In this document: positions 22,865 to 34,178 of the stretch, piece after piece
How positions within the stretch are numbered: position 1 is the first letter of the stretch
Layout: each line of letters starts with the position of its first letter
Origin: Clavulina sp. PMI_390
Lineage: Eukaryota; Basidiomycota; Agaricomycetes; Cantharellales; Hydnaceae
Assembly (NCBI GenBank): GCA_015039315.1
Contig: WIDE01000130.1
Location: forward strand, 21,655-63,713
Reading direction: 5' to 3'
DNA length: 42,059 nucleotides
The notes under the pieces: model-generated
Databases searched by the model: none
Told to the model about the DNA's origin: nothing
Seen by the model: only the letters and a program-made list of their open reading frames with translations
Position numbers and translations under genes: made by a program

Positions 22865-23318
22865 AAGTATATTAGCCTACGTTTTGATTGGATTCTACTG
22901 GATGGGTAGTACAATAATCATGAGGCTCTTGCTTTCTCCTGCCGCTCTATCATAGTTTGGTTTCTGTCACCTGCCGATGCAGCTTACGTCGCAATGAAAA
23001 ATACTTCCGGACCGCTGGAGCTATCGCCTCATACGTCGCCTTCCAGGCGAGAAACATGGAGCCTTGTGTTGTGTCGGTTCTTCGGATTCCACGTGGGGGA
23101 CGTGGGTAGGTAGGGCCTGTGTTGGTCCTCTATTCGGCTTAGGATCCTCCATGTATCCAGCCATTTCTTTTACTTCACGCTACACATTACAGCAGGGCTT
23201 TTAGATGGATATTTGAAGCTCACAGTCTCATACATTCATTCTGAACGATGGACTGCACTGGCCTTGTTGCGTTCGAGGGGAAATTTGCGGGGCCAAACAA
23301 TGCCCGTGGCCAAGGATC
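22865..23318. promoter_or_regulatory. spacer A-B
   Basis: No gene and no trace of the secreted-protein family was seen. The block TTGTTGCGTTCGAGGGG...CCAAAC at 23263-23300 lies 20-55 bases before the copy B start and matches the one before copy C closely. Confidence 0.4.
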
Positions 23319-24979
23319 ATGCCCAATATTTCCCTGCTATCAATTCCAGTAGAGCTGCTACTGAAGATTGTGGAATATCTCGACGTCTTCAGCATAATAC
23401 GCTTATCTTGGGTGAAATCGGGTTTGAGCTTCCCCAGGTCGGAGTCTTGTGGCTCATCGCTTGAACCTATCTCAGGTCTCTAGAGGACACCACAGCGCTC
23501 TTGGGGTCTCTCGGGCCTTCTGGTCCCGATACTGCCGTCTCCTCTTGCAAGACGAGCGATTGCCGTCATCATGCTTTAACCTTGATACCCTCAACGTTTC
23601 CGAGCTCATCCAACTCGCTACTCGTTCTGAACGGATTGCACGAGCTCTTGACACGCAATCCCCCCAAAATCCTTGCCGTGCCCGTAGAGCACAGTTCCAA
23701 CTGGGTCATGACCCAAGCTTCCACATAAAACATCTCGATATTTATCAAGCTCCCGGTGGTCGATGGGTGCTGTCCCTTGCCTCGAACAGTCAAGATAACT
23801 CAATTCACATCATGTGCTGGGATACCTCTGAAGCTGATTCCGATGTGGCTCCATTGATTCCTCCCTCCGCTAGTGCCGAGCTTAGGCCATTTGCACCGAC
23901 GGGCACGGCAATGGTATATCACCTCCATCCTCCAACATATGATCCAAAAACTCAGCGATATTCCTGCTTCATAACTGGGGTCGCTAATCTTCCAGGGTAT
24001 GTCTTTCAACTCCGTTGTCGGCTTTTTACTTGCTAAACCGCAGATTGCTAGAACTTCGGGCTTCCGACAATGTATCACGATCCCCGTCGAGATGGAAGAT
24101 AGGGATCCACATCCACCCTCTTTCTCTTTTCCTGACCAAGCCACCATATGGCTTCGAGCTCCAAGGACTGAGTTTCAGCCTTCCGGTCGCTGGGCTGTCA
24201 TTTGCAGCCCGGCCCATGAGCCAAGATCAATTGTCTGGGACTCCCAGAGCGGGCAGACCAGTGACTACCCTGTTGCCCGTGATAGCGCGACAACTTTTGA
24301 CAGAATTGTCGTCACCCATGATGGTATCATCTTACGAGTACAGGGCGGGATACATATGAATAAGCTAGATGTCCGCTTCTCTCCAGCTTCAGCGACGGAG
24401 GTTGTGATTCCTGTCCACTCTACGTCGTTTACGGTGGCTGGAACTCGACACTTCGTACCTTCTCACGCTTCGGGCCGCACTCAATTTCTCGTTTTCACTT
24501 CTGGCACGATACGCCTTCTGGAGCAAAGCACTGCGACGCTTATTCAAGTCGAGTGCCATACATTCACGCATCGCTTTTGCACCGCAGTCACTGTGTCCGC
24601 GGATGGAGCCATCCAAACTCCCCGCAACGAGCATTGGCGTCGGAACGAGTATCTTATTCCTTTGTGGACGTCCAAACCTTCATCCCACTTCATTCTCACT
24701 ACTCTGGTAGACCGACCTCCCACAAGAGCTAGATTCGGTGTGGCTAGCACCACGGTGACTCTGAATGATAAAAAACTCTTCTTGAAGTACATCCCCCCTA
24801 CCAGCAAAACTTTGGGTGTGGAGCCCCAATTTACCCTAGATGTGCCAACACGGCCCTTTGATACTGGCATCACGATGGAGAAAGGGTGCAGAAGCGTTTG
24901 CTTACGCTCAGGCCAGTGGATGTTCGTTCGGAAAGGGCACGATAACTACCATGCTGTAATGCTTATCCGGTATCGTTGA
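23319..24979 (+). CDS. F-box protein, array copy B
   Basis: Exons 23319-23411, 23476-23996 and 24052-24979, 513 aa. F-box: LLSIPVELLLKIVEYLDVFS, with Phe for Ile in the usual DVIS. Exon 2 starts VSRGHHSALG and holds RYCRLLLQDERLPSSCFNLD and PGGRWVLSLASNSQ. Exon 3 enters through a GATTGCTAG acceptor preceded by an alternative CCGCAG only nine bases upstream; the downstream AG is the one that keeps the frame and aligns with copies A and C. The last residues are RYR rather than RYD. Closest in appearance to A and C. Confidence 0.85.
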
Positions 24980-25536
24980 TTGTAATTCAATCCACGCATT
25001 CGGTCACTGGCATGACGGTAATCAACTTCCTAATAACACTCACCAAATTGTAGAAGTTGCTGGCAAAACGAGTCTGAAGGTCTCACTGCTACCATTTCAT
25101 CCCCACGGTGTGTTTGACCAGTCATGCAAATGCTAAGGATATCTTGACGTTTGGTCAAACCGAGGTTATTGGCGCGTGGCGTCAGCATGGGCGTCAGTGG
25201 TACCCCACAGCATGTCGTCACATAGATACATATTTCTGCGCGTTGGAAAGTGTGCTCCCAATCCGCCCTCGCGGCAGGAAATCCGGACTGCGCTTGAGGA
25301 GTTGAGGATCAAGCTTAGGTTCATGTGTTTTGCTTTTGTAGTGGCTTCTCTTGCATGTGCTAGCCGTTAGGCAAGGGGACCTGCTCCATAATTATTTCCT
25401 CTTATTTATTGTTCTAATGTGTATCTCACAATCAGCTCCTCCAAGTTGTTGTGCGATGATCACTGTCTACCATAGAGTTCATTTGTTTTGTTGCGTTCGA
25501 GGGCCCATCCACAAACCCAAACGTTACCCACGCTCA
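24980..25536. promoter_or_regulatory. spacer B-C
   Basis: No supportable gene. The conserved upstream block of copy C is at about 25487-25522 (TTTTGTTGCGTTCGAGGGCC...CCCAAAC). A partial second version, GTTGTTGTGCGA, is at about 25445-25456. A 9-bp inverted repeat at 25112-25120/25152-25160 was noted but not given a function. Confidence 0.35.
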
Positions 25537-27226
25537 ATGACAGTTAAGACCAGTTTGTCCTTGGATTCAGTTCCGGTAGAGCTGCTTCTTAATATCGTAG
25601 GATATCTTGATGTTATCAGCATAATCCGTCTATCTCTGGTAAATTGATCCAGAGCTCGAGGCCAGATCCCCAGTAGTACGGCTGACGGATTTCATCTCCA
25701 GGCTTCTAAACGACACTACAATACTCTTGGACTTTCGCATTCCTTCTGGCATCGATACTCTCGCCTTCTTCTACACGATGAGCAGCTACCGGCGTCATGT
25801 TTCGACCTTGATGCCCTCAACGTTCCCCAGCTTATCCAGCTGGCTACTCGTTCTGAACGGATTGCGCGAGCTGCTGATCCAAAATATTCGCAAAACCTTG
25901 GCACCGCTCGTCGATCTCAGCTTCATTTAGACCACGAAAAAGCCTTTCACACCAAACAGTCGAATATCCACCAAACTCCGGGTGGTCGATGGGTATTGGC
26001 AATTGCATCGCGTAGCCAAGATGACTCACTTCACATTATGTGTTGGGACACAACTAAGGCTGATGGAGATAGATTGACGTCGATATTTCCCACCGCTTGC
26101 GCGGAGATAAAGCCTTTTGCACCTAAAGGCACACGAATGGCATATACACTCCACCCTCCAACATACGACCCAGACCTCCAAATATACTCCTACTTTGTCT
26201 CTGGCACCGATCTCTTCCCAGGGTATGTTGCCTGATTTCTCCTTGTTCTCCCCTTGACTCATATATCTCATGATTAGAACGTCAGGCTCTCGGCAATGTG
26301 TTGCGATTCCAATCGAGATGAAAGCAGTGGATCCCATTCCTCCTTCTTTTGGCTTTCCAGATTGCACCGCAACATGGCTCCAGGCTTCAAGGACCGAGTT
26401 CAAACCTTCTGGTCGCTGGGTTGCCATTCACAACCCTGGTCACGAACCAAAATCGATCGTGTGGGATTCCCAAACTGGTCAGACTAGTGAATATCCCTTC
26501 GACCCTGATAACAGTGACAACCAATTTGATCGAATTGTGGTAACGCATGATGGCCTCGTGATGCGAGTGCAAGGTGGAGCGCGCGCGAGAATTCTGGTGC
26601 TCCACTTCTCTGCACCCCCAGCGTCGCGTGCCTTAACTCTTGCTCGTTCCACGACCTTTGAGGTACCTGGTGATCCACTCACTGGATTCACTCTCGCCTC
26701 AAAATCTATGGCAGCCTCAGACTTCATCACCTCACAGGTCTTTACTTCTGGGAAGATACGCCTGAACGAAAATAGCAATGCAACGCTTGTTCAAATCGAG
26801 TGCTACACAGCTATGGACCGCTTTCATACAGTTGTGGCTGTATCTGCAGATGGGACGCTTCATCAAATCCCGGATGAGTCATGGCGCTACAACGAACCTC
26901 TGATCCCTTTGTGGACATCCAGACCATCTACCCATTTTCTTCTCTCTACCTTAGCGAATGCACCATCCATTATGGCTTTGTTTGCGTCTACCAGCAACAT
27001 GGTGACTCTCGATGCTGGACAGCTCGTCTTGAAATGCATCCCTTCCACCTTCCCGGGCTTGTACAGCGAAAAAAAAGTATTGTTGAATGTGCCAGCTCTT
27101 CCATTTGATGATGCTGGGGTCACTATGGATGGGGCTTGTAGAGGTGTTTGCTTGCGCTCAGGCCAGTGGATGTTTCTTCGGACAGGTGACGGCAAGCGCA
27201 TTGTGATACTTGTGCGGTGTGATTGA
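25537..27226 (+). CDS. F-box protein, array copy C
   Basis: Exons 25537-25638, 25702-26222 and 26278-27226, 523 aa, the longest copy. Exon 1 is 102 nt because of three extra N-terminal codons (MTVKTSLSLDSVPVELLL), and its last codon is Leu where the other six have Trp. Exon 2 has no early Met, so simple ORF searches see only its second half; it reads ASKRHYNTLGLSHSFWHRYS and carries the usual LATRSERIARAADPKYS and GGRWVLAIA. Exon 3 has a longer middle segment (TFEVPGDPLTGFTLASKS) and ends in RCD. Followed by a relic of the secreted-protein gene. Confidence 0.85.
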
Positions 27227-27461
27227 TTGTGAACCATTCCGCCCATCACACCAGACACCCAGTTCAGCGAGTTAGCTTTTCTTTTCCCGCGGTGCTCGAT
27301 GTATTGCAGACTTACTGCCAGTGAAGTCAGAACCTTGCTTCACGCAGTCCAATTTATCGATTATATTCAGATGAGATAGCTTTATTCGGCCCCCCCACTC
27401 CGATACGTTGACGCGTCACCGATCAACGGCTAGACTCGCTACAACCCGATCTCGCTAGCCT

Positions 27462-27530
27462 CTACCAAAAGTATGAGAACGTTGGGGTGCTCGTTATGGG
27501 GGGCGTATCAGTCACTGTGGTCGTGGGGAC
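27462..27530 (-). pseudogene. relic of Thr-rich secreted protein gene (s1)
   Basis: Only the last ~22 codons survive, reading TTTVTDTPPITSTPTFSYFW before a stop; they match the C-termini of s2 (TATPPVTSTSTVSHLE) and s3 (TATPPVTSTSTVSYLR). The signal-peptide exon and the CCTTTTTLDQ exon are absent from the remaining sequence up to the copy D start at 27717. The position, just downstream of an F-box copy on the opposite strand, is the same as for the complete copies. Confidence 0.65.
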
Positions 27531-27716
27531 CTGTACTTGAATGCATACTAGCAGGGCATCGAGTTTCAAGCATGATGATGAGGTAACTCTGAATGGAAAT
27601 ATTGGTGGCCAATACTTATCGTGAATGCCTAGAAGCGGTTGTGTGACGTTGTGGCTGTGTGTGCGAATCGGAACGCAGGTTACCAAACACTAGTCTCACC
27701 TGAGAAATTGCTTCTT

Positions 27717-29398
27717 ATGACCGGTTTCTGTTTTCAATTACTGCCGATAGAACTTCTGTTTAAGATCGCGGGACATCTGGATGCCATCACCATAATTCGG
27801 TTATCATGGGTAAGTCTTTCCAAAGCTCGAAAGCCAGATCTAGACTAGCGTACCAGCAGCTTATAGATCACAACTCCCTAGGTTTCCAAACAGCATCACA
27901 GCGCTCTCGGGCTCTCGAGGTCGTTCTGGCATAGATACTGCAGGCTCCTTTTGCATGACGAGCGAATCCCGCTGCTATGCTTTGACCTTGATGCCTTCAA
28001 CATCTCAGAGCTCATTCAGCTCGCCACTCGGTCCGAAAGGATCGCGCGAGCTGCCGATTCGGGATACTCGCAAAGCACTAGATTCGCTCGTCGAGCGCAA
28101 TTTCAGTTGCATCATGACTCAGCCTTTCTCATTAAGCAATCGAATATCCATCAAACTCCCGGTGGCCGATGGGTATTGGGCCTTGCTTCTCGCAGCCAAG
28201 ATAACTCGATGCATATCATGTGCTGGGATACCACTAGAGCCAATCCAGAGGCGCTACCGTTAATACCCCCCACCACTTGCGTTGAGATCAAAGCTTTAGC
28301 TTACACAGGGATCAAAATGGTGTATGAACTCCATCCTCCAACATATGATCCAAACCTGCAAATATACTCCTGCCTAGTATCTGGGCGGGAAGCCTTCTGG
28401 ATGTATGCTTCTTAACTTCTCATCAGTCTTCTGGCTAGCTAAACTTCTCCGACATCAGAACATCCATTTCCAAGCGCGGCATTGCAATTCCAATCGAAAT
28501 GCGAGATACAGCTCACCAACATCCGACTTTTCGCTTCCCGGACTGCACCACAACGTGGATCCAGGATTCTATGACCCATTTTACGACTTCTGGCCGCTGG
28601 GCCGCCATTCATTACCCTGGTCGCGAGCCTCACTACTCTAGTTATGAATCCAGATCAGTCGTGTGGGACTCCCAAAACGGCCAGACCAGTGACTACTCTG
28701 CCGGCCCCCATATTAGCGAGAAGCAATTTGATAGAATTGCGGTCACGTACGACGGTGTCGTTGTGCGAGTTCACGGCGAAGTGCGCGCGAGGACCCTTGT
28801 TTTGCACTTCTCTGCACCCCCAACGTCGAGTGCTGTAACTCTTACTCTTCCTAAAACCACTGAAGTACCTGGGATCCCAAACTCTGTCCCAGGTGGCTCA
28901 AACTCCATTTACTCATGCATTTTTGCTCCCGGGATAATACGCCTTGATGAAAAGAGCACTGCAACCCTTGTTCACATTGAGTGTTACACAAAATTGGATC
29001 GCTTTCATACAGCTGTGGCTGTATCCCCAGATGGGACTCTCCACAAACTGCCTGATGAGCCATGGCGTCGCAACGAATATCTTGTCCCTTTGTGGACATC
29101 TAGACCATCAACCCACTTTCTTCTCTCCACCCTGGCGGATAAACGGTCCATTCCGAATGTTTTTACCTCTAACCACATGGTGACTCTTGATGCCACCCCG
29201 CTCGTCCTGAAGTGCATCCCCTCCGCCCTCGCAAATTTGAGTAGCCAAAAACAAGTCGTGCTGAGTGTACCAACTCTGCCGTTTGAGGCTAGGCTCACCA
29301 TGGACGGGCGTTGTATGGGCGCTTGCTTACGCTCAGGTCAATGGATGTTTCTTCGAGCGGGCGACAAGCAAGTCGTGATGTTTGTTCGATATGATTGA
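27717..29398 (+). CDS. F-box protein, array copy D
   Basis: Exons 27717-27809, 27882-28402 and 28459-29398, 517 aa. F-box: QLLPIELLFKIAGHLDAITI, the most divergent in the A-D subgroup. Exon 2 (VSKQHHSALGLSRSFWHRYC) ends in FWM, the donor splitting an Ile codon (AT|A) instead of the Gly codon (GG|A/G) split in every other copy; phase is unchanged. Exon 3 has a short insertion after the GREP motif (HYSSYESRSVVWDSQ). Conserved tail CMGACLRSGQWMF...RYD. The upstream block GTGTGCGAATCGGAACGC...CCAAAC lies at 27658-27690. Confidence 0.85.
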
Positions 29399-29669
29399 GC
29401 GTTGACCAAGCCACGCCTCCTACACGCGTCGTTCCACAAGTCAGTCTTTTCTTCCTCTCGGTGCTCGTTGGATTGCAGACTCGGAAGGCGGCACCAAATT
29501 GATTAAATAAACATCAGGATTTTGCTACTAGGGTGTAGCTTGAGGTCCAACCATAATTCCGTCGTAGTCTGGTTGTAGTCGGCGTTCTCTTTCACCCCCA
29601 CCCCCCGATTGCCACGACGCAAATTAACACTTAGGAGCCCTTCATGCTAAGAGTTCACTCGTACTAAAT

Positions 29670-30202
29670 TTATTCAAGGTGCGAGACAGTGGAGGTGCTC
29701 GTTACCGGGGGTGTGGCAGTCACTGAAGATGTGCATGCCGTAACTGTCCAGGTGGATGATGGATTTGGCCCGTAATTAACGAAAAGATAACTGCTAGTGA
29801 CAGATGGGAAGGTGCAGCTCCCGTGAGGCTCGAGAGAACGGCCAGCAAGGGCCGTGGTAGTGGGGTAGACGACAACCCAGGATGTGGAAGTATTCGTCGT
29901 GACTGCAAAATTGAAGAATCATAGACAGACATAAATGAATCAGCCACCGTCCTTAGATATAAAGCTGTGATTTAAGGGAGTAGTCGTATACCTTGATCGA
30001 GAGTATTGGTGGTGGTACAGCACGGATAAAGGAAGGTGGACGTAATGTAGTGTCCAATCCCCGTACGAGGGCATGTACTCCTAAATGGAGCTCAGAAATC
30101 AGAGAAGAAAGAGTGGAGAATAGTATGGAAGACCCAATACTGCGCAGAGACGCCTGCGACAACAGCCAAGCCCAAAGCAGCGGCATGAACGCAAGGCAGC
30201 AT
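29670..30202 (-). CDS. small secreted Thr-rich protein, copy s2 (intact)
   Basis: Three exons (30141-30202, 29992-30080, 29670-29902) sum to 384 nt, 127 aa. Residues 1-21 are a signal peptide (LGLAVVAGVSA). The mature part begins QSTCPRTGIGHYITSTFLYP, continues CCTTTNTLDQ, a Thr-rich stretch with TSWVVVYPTTT, then LEPHGSCTFPSVTSS and a Thr/Ser-rich end (STWTVTACTSSVTATPPVTS). It carries cysteines at CPRT, CC, SCT and TAC. The family is unknown to me; Thr/Ser-rich secreted proteins are often O-glycosylated and wall-associated, which would be inference. Intron 2 uses a normal donor (CAAG|GTATAC), unlike s3 and s4. Confidence 0.6.
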
Positions 30203-31064
30203 GTTATGAACGGGACCTATGCGCGAAGGGATGTCTATGCTTCGAACGAGCTTAGCCGGCACAGGATTTACATAAATGGACTGCCATCGACGACATTTTA
30301 CGTCGTTGCCAGCAACCAATACATCTACGCTGTGATGTACCTTCAATCCTGTTCGTATTGTGGGGATAGGGCGCGGAGAAAATCCGGGTCAGGTTATTTA
30401 CGTGCGGCTTATAGCACGAGCATTAGTTAACACGGTGTAAACTACGCACACATGTAGACATCTTCGGGGTGAGCAGTGGCAGTGTGCGACATAAGCTGAG
30501 TGTGAGCTCTCAGAGGATGCTGAGGCTGATTATGTGTAGGATTTGAGTCATGAACGATAAGGAGCGGATCTATGACCCTGTTCAACGAACAATCCCCACA
30601 TTCGGACGATGCAGGGTCTGCAAGGAGTATCCAGGAAGAGTGTCCACTCTAGGATGTATAGGGAACAAATTTCAAGGACAGTGATGGAGGGATTCATCAG
30701 CCAATACCCTCAGACCCTTTGTTTGGCTCGTTTGGACCGTTTGGCCTGTTTAGAGGGCCAAACGGGCCAAACTCTAAACGGATTAATTCAATCCAAACAA
30801 AGGGTACCCGTTTCAGAGACGAAAACACGCCAAACAGGCTGAAAAACCGGCCGACTTTTTCTGATGTTGGAGGCCAAGATTCATAATGAATGGCCAGCAG
30901 GAGTCTGTGGGGGGTTTTTTTGGCACAGCTTATCAGCTATCCTGCAGTGAGAATAATATTAGTTTCAGGATGACTTGATCGTGCTGTGGTTGTGTGTTGT
31001 GCGAACCAGAACGCCAAATTTGGAAGGTTACCAAACACTATTCCACTCGACAAATAGATTTTTT
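30203..31064. promoter_or_regulatory. spacer s2-E with promoter blocks and a foldback element
   Basis: The s2 upstream block TTTACGTCGTTGCCAGCAAC starts at 30297. The copy E upstream block TTGTGTGTTGTGCGAACC...CGCCAAATTTG...CCAAAC lies at 30989-31038, about 30-75 bases before its ATG. A foldback sequence occupies 30714-30805. No gene seen in the rest. Confidence 0.45.
30714..30805. mobile_element. 92-bp foldback, MITE-like
   Basis: A perfect 13-bp inverted repeat, ACCCTTTGTTTGG at 30714-30726 and CCAAACAAAGGGT at 30793-30805, bounds 92 bases. The inside is filled with GTTTGG/CCAAAC units (CTCGTTTGG, ACCGTTTGG, GGCCAAACGGGCCAAAC), so the whole can fold on itself. Size and terminal repeats suit a non-autonomous DNA transposon remnant. 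No clear target-site duplication was seen, so a simple palindromic repeat is also possible. Confidence 0.4.
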
Positions 31065-32665
31065 ATGTTTGGTTCATCCTTTCAGTCGCTGCCTGTAGAG
31101 TTGCTGCTAAAAACTGTGACGTACCTTGATGTCATCACCATAATTCGTCTCTCTTGGGTGACATCACTTTAGGCTCAACGGTTACCGCGTCCTAACTTAC
31201 GAATTGATCATGTCCTCAGGTCTCCAGAGCATGCCAAGAAGTTCTTGGAGCTTCGCGAGCATTTTGGTATAGATATTGCTGTCTCCTTCTTTACGATGAG
31301 TACCTGCCAGTGGCACGTTTTAACCTCGATGCCCTCACCATTTCCGAACTTGTCCGTTTGGCCACTCGTTCCGAAAGGATTTCACGGGCGGCCTGTTCAG
31401 AGAATCGTATCGGTCCTCCATATGCTCAAAGAGTCCAATTCCAGCTAGACTACGACCGAAACCTCTACCTCACGCCGTCCAATATACACCAAGCTCCTGG
31501 TGGTCGATGGATCCTAGCCCTCGCTCTTCATACGACCGATGAATCGCTTTATATTATGTGCTGGGACTCTTTAGAGGCCAAATCAGACATTTTAACCTCA
31601 TTTCTTCCCATTGCAACGTCCTGGATCGCGCCCATAGAAGTACAGATGGGATATGAACTCCAGCCTCCAACATACGATCCAAGCTTACAGCTATATTCTT
31701 GCTTCGTAACAGGGGCGGATTCAACCACAGGGTATGTGCTGCCAATTCTGACTCTCTCACTCTGGCACTAAAATTTACCCAGGCAGTGCGTCGCGATCCC
31801 GATTGAGATGCGATGCATCAATCACCATCCACCGTCCTTCAGTCTCCCAGAACATTCTATTACTTGGACTGAACTCCATAAAAGCACATTTCGGCCTTCT
31901 GGTCGCTGGGCTGTCATAGATGACCTCGGCAATGAGCCTAGATCGCTCTTATGGGATTCTCACAGCGGTCAGATCAGGGAACTGCCCATTCGACCGCCTC
32001 CCCGATCGGTTTGCGAAAGTATCGTTGTTACCCATGATGGTGTTGTAATGCGGGTTGAAGGGGAACCGAGCGCGAATACCCTCATGCTCCGCGTATCTTC
32101 AATGAGTACGATGACTCCTACTTGTTCCACAACCATTGAAGTTCTTGGCGTCACAGAGGCCAAAGATTTCCGACCTCCAGACTACCTCGACTACTCCATA
32201 ATCACTTCTGGGACAATTCGTCTTATGGAGAACAGCACGGCCCCGCTTGTTCAGGTTGAATGTTCCACGTCCAAATATCGCTTTCACGTGGTGTTCGCGG
32301 TTTCTCATGATGGGGCTATCCACAAAACATCCGAGGATCACTGGCGTCACAATGAGTATATTGTCCCTCTGCCGTTATCTAATAAAGCAAGCCACTTCAT
32401 CCTCACTTCTGGAACCTCTCTGGGCACCATATCCAACACGGTGACCGCGAATGATGAAGCCCTTCATCTGGTATGCATCTCCAACGCCGGTAGAGCTTCT
32501 GACGATGAAGGACAAACCGTGTTGAAAGTGCCACTTCAAGATTCAGATGTTGGGTTCACTATGAACGATGTCTGCCAAAGCGTTTGTGTAAGATCTGGCA
32601 AATGGATTTTTATGAGGAAGAGGTACGGTCACAAGTACACTGTGATCATCATTCGGTATGATTGA
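31065..32665 (+). CDS. F-box protein, array copy E
   Basis: Exons 31065-31157, 31220-31731 and 31783-32665, 495 aa, the shortest copy. F-box: SLPVELLLKTVTYLDVITII. Exon 2 is 512 nt, nine less than in A-D and F, still phase 2; it starts VSRACQEVLGASRAFWYRYC, the type shared with F and G. Exon 3 holds PSGRWAVIDDLGNEPRSLLWD, SHSGQIRELP, THDGVVMRVEG, TSGTIRLMENS, CQSVCVRSGKWIF and ends in RYD. It lies between secreted copies s2 and s3. Confidence 0.85.
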
Positions 32666-32937
32666 GCCTGGGCCGGTTCGCTTATCCTGCTTGGCACATC
32701 ATTTTGTATGTTGGACTTTCTTCTTTTACTCGCTGAACCGCAGACTAAAAGCGTGCCAGCAAAATCATTATGACAAGGTTTGGGCTTTTGGCCCTTCGGC
32801 TGCGATTGTTCCGGTTCACAAACTATTCTGTTGCAGTCTGTTTTAAGCAGATGTTCCCGATCCTTCCCTACCCCGATTAATACGACGCAACTGAACGGCT
32901 AGCGAGCTCTCGCGCTTGAGCCCACTCCCACTGAAGT

Positions 32938-33471
32938 TTAGCGAAGGTACGAGACAGTGGAGGTGCTCGTCACGGGGGGTGTAGCAGTCACGGTGGATGT
33001 GTATGCTGTAACTGTCCATGTGGATGATGGATTTGGCGCAGCCGTGTACGATATCTCGCTGGTAGTAACGGTTGGGAGCGTACAAGGGCTTTCGCGCGGT
33101 TCGAGGGCGCGGGCAGCAAGGGAAGTTGTAGTGGGATAGACGACGACCCAGACTGTAGAAGTGGTGGTGGTAACTGTGAAATTCGAGTCGGGGAAGATAC
33201 GGGGGTCCAAAATCAGTCATCATAAGAACGCGATGGACGTTGAATCGAAAGAGCGCATGCCTTGATCGAGAGTAGTCGTGGTCGTGCAGCACGGATAAAG
33301 GAAGGTGAAGGTGGAGTAATAGTCCGTTACCGTCCGAGGACACTCTCTGCCAGGTCAAGACCTCGAATCAGGCAAGGACAGGGAGACAATCGTGGTGGGG
33401 GCTTACGATTGGGCGAAGACGCCAGCCGCCAAAGTAAGGGTCAAAAGAACAGCTTGGACGCGAGTCAGCAT
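32938..33471 (-). CDS. small secreted Thr-rich protein, copy s3 (intact)
   Basis: Exons 33407-33471, 33261-33346 and 32938-33173 sum to 387 nt, 128 aa. Signal peptide MLTRVQAVLLTLTLAAGVFA, then SECPRTVTDYYSTFTFLYP, CCTTTTTLDQ, a Thr run with TVWVVVYPTTTSL, LEPRESPCTLPTVTTSE and a C-terminus STWTVTAYTSTVTATPPVTS. Intron 1 is GTAAGC...GGCAG. Intron 2 appears to use a GC donor (CAAG|GCATGC) with acceptor TTTCACAG; the paralogue s2 has GT at the same place. A TATAAA (minus strand) lies about 72 bases upstream at 33543-33548. Function unknown. Confidence 0.58.
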
Positions 33472-34178
33472 GGCGTGGTGAGGCGGAGGATTGATGAAGC
33501 TTGATAAGGTTTAAGCTTCAGCTGGGCCTGGCGGCTCGAACCTTTATACGTATGTTGCTGTCGACAACTATTTACGTATGACCGGCAACAATTAAGTTAT
33601 CCACAGTATGTGCACCCTCACCTGTATTCGCAATACAAAATAGGGAACCGGTAAACCCCCCAATTGAGCCCGTCGGTATAAAGCGTTCACGCAGCGTGAA
33701 TTGAGTAAAACATTCGTGGAATTCACCGATCACCACCATTGACGGTCCAGAATACATATCCATGTTGAACATCAGAGGCTGCCGATGGCACGAACCGGGA
33801 TGTACGCGTGTGTCCCCGTAGAGTCCCACATTTTTGGAGGGTTTCGGCTCTATAAAGAGCTTCCAGAAAGAGTATATTGGGACCACAATGTCCAGCTCAT
33901 GAGGATTCATGCACTATGAAACATGCTGGAAGAGCATCCAGTTCAAGAACAAAACGACAGAGTACATTTAGACGTGTAAGTGTTCCATATTTCGTTGAAG
34001 ATCTAGACCATTCGAATGAAAAGTTGCGGAAGCACATCGATTACGATTCAGGTAGAAGAATTATGGCGTGGGAGATCTCGTACCAGCGCTTAGATTGTGT
34101 TTTGCGAGGGCGCTCTTGCCAAATATTCCCAAGTTTCCCAGACGCCGAATATCACATCGACTCAGCCAGTCAGATGCT
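33472..34178. promoter_or_regulatory. spacer s3-F with promoter blocks
   Basis: Near s3: TATAAA on the minus strand at 33543-33548 and the shared block TTTACGTATGACCGGCAACA starting at 33571. Near copy F: the block TTGTGTTTTGCGAGGGCGC...GCCAAA at about 34095-34123. The stretch 33600-34080 has no supportable gene. Confidence 0.4.

Noticed and set aside
25112..25160. 9-bp inverted repeat GTTTGACCA / TGGTCAAAC with a 31-base loop
   Set aside because: Too short to distinguish from chance in an AT-balanced spacer; no link to a neighbouring gene.
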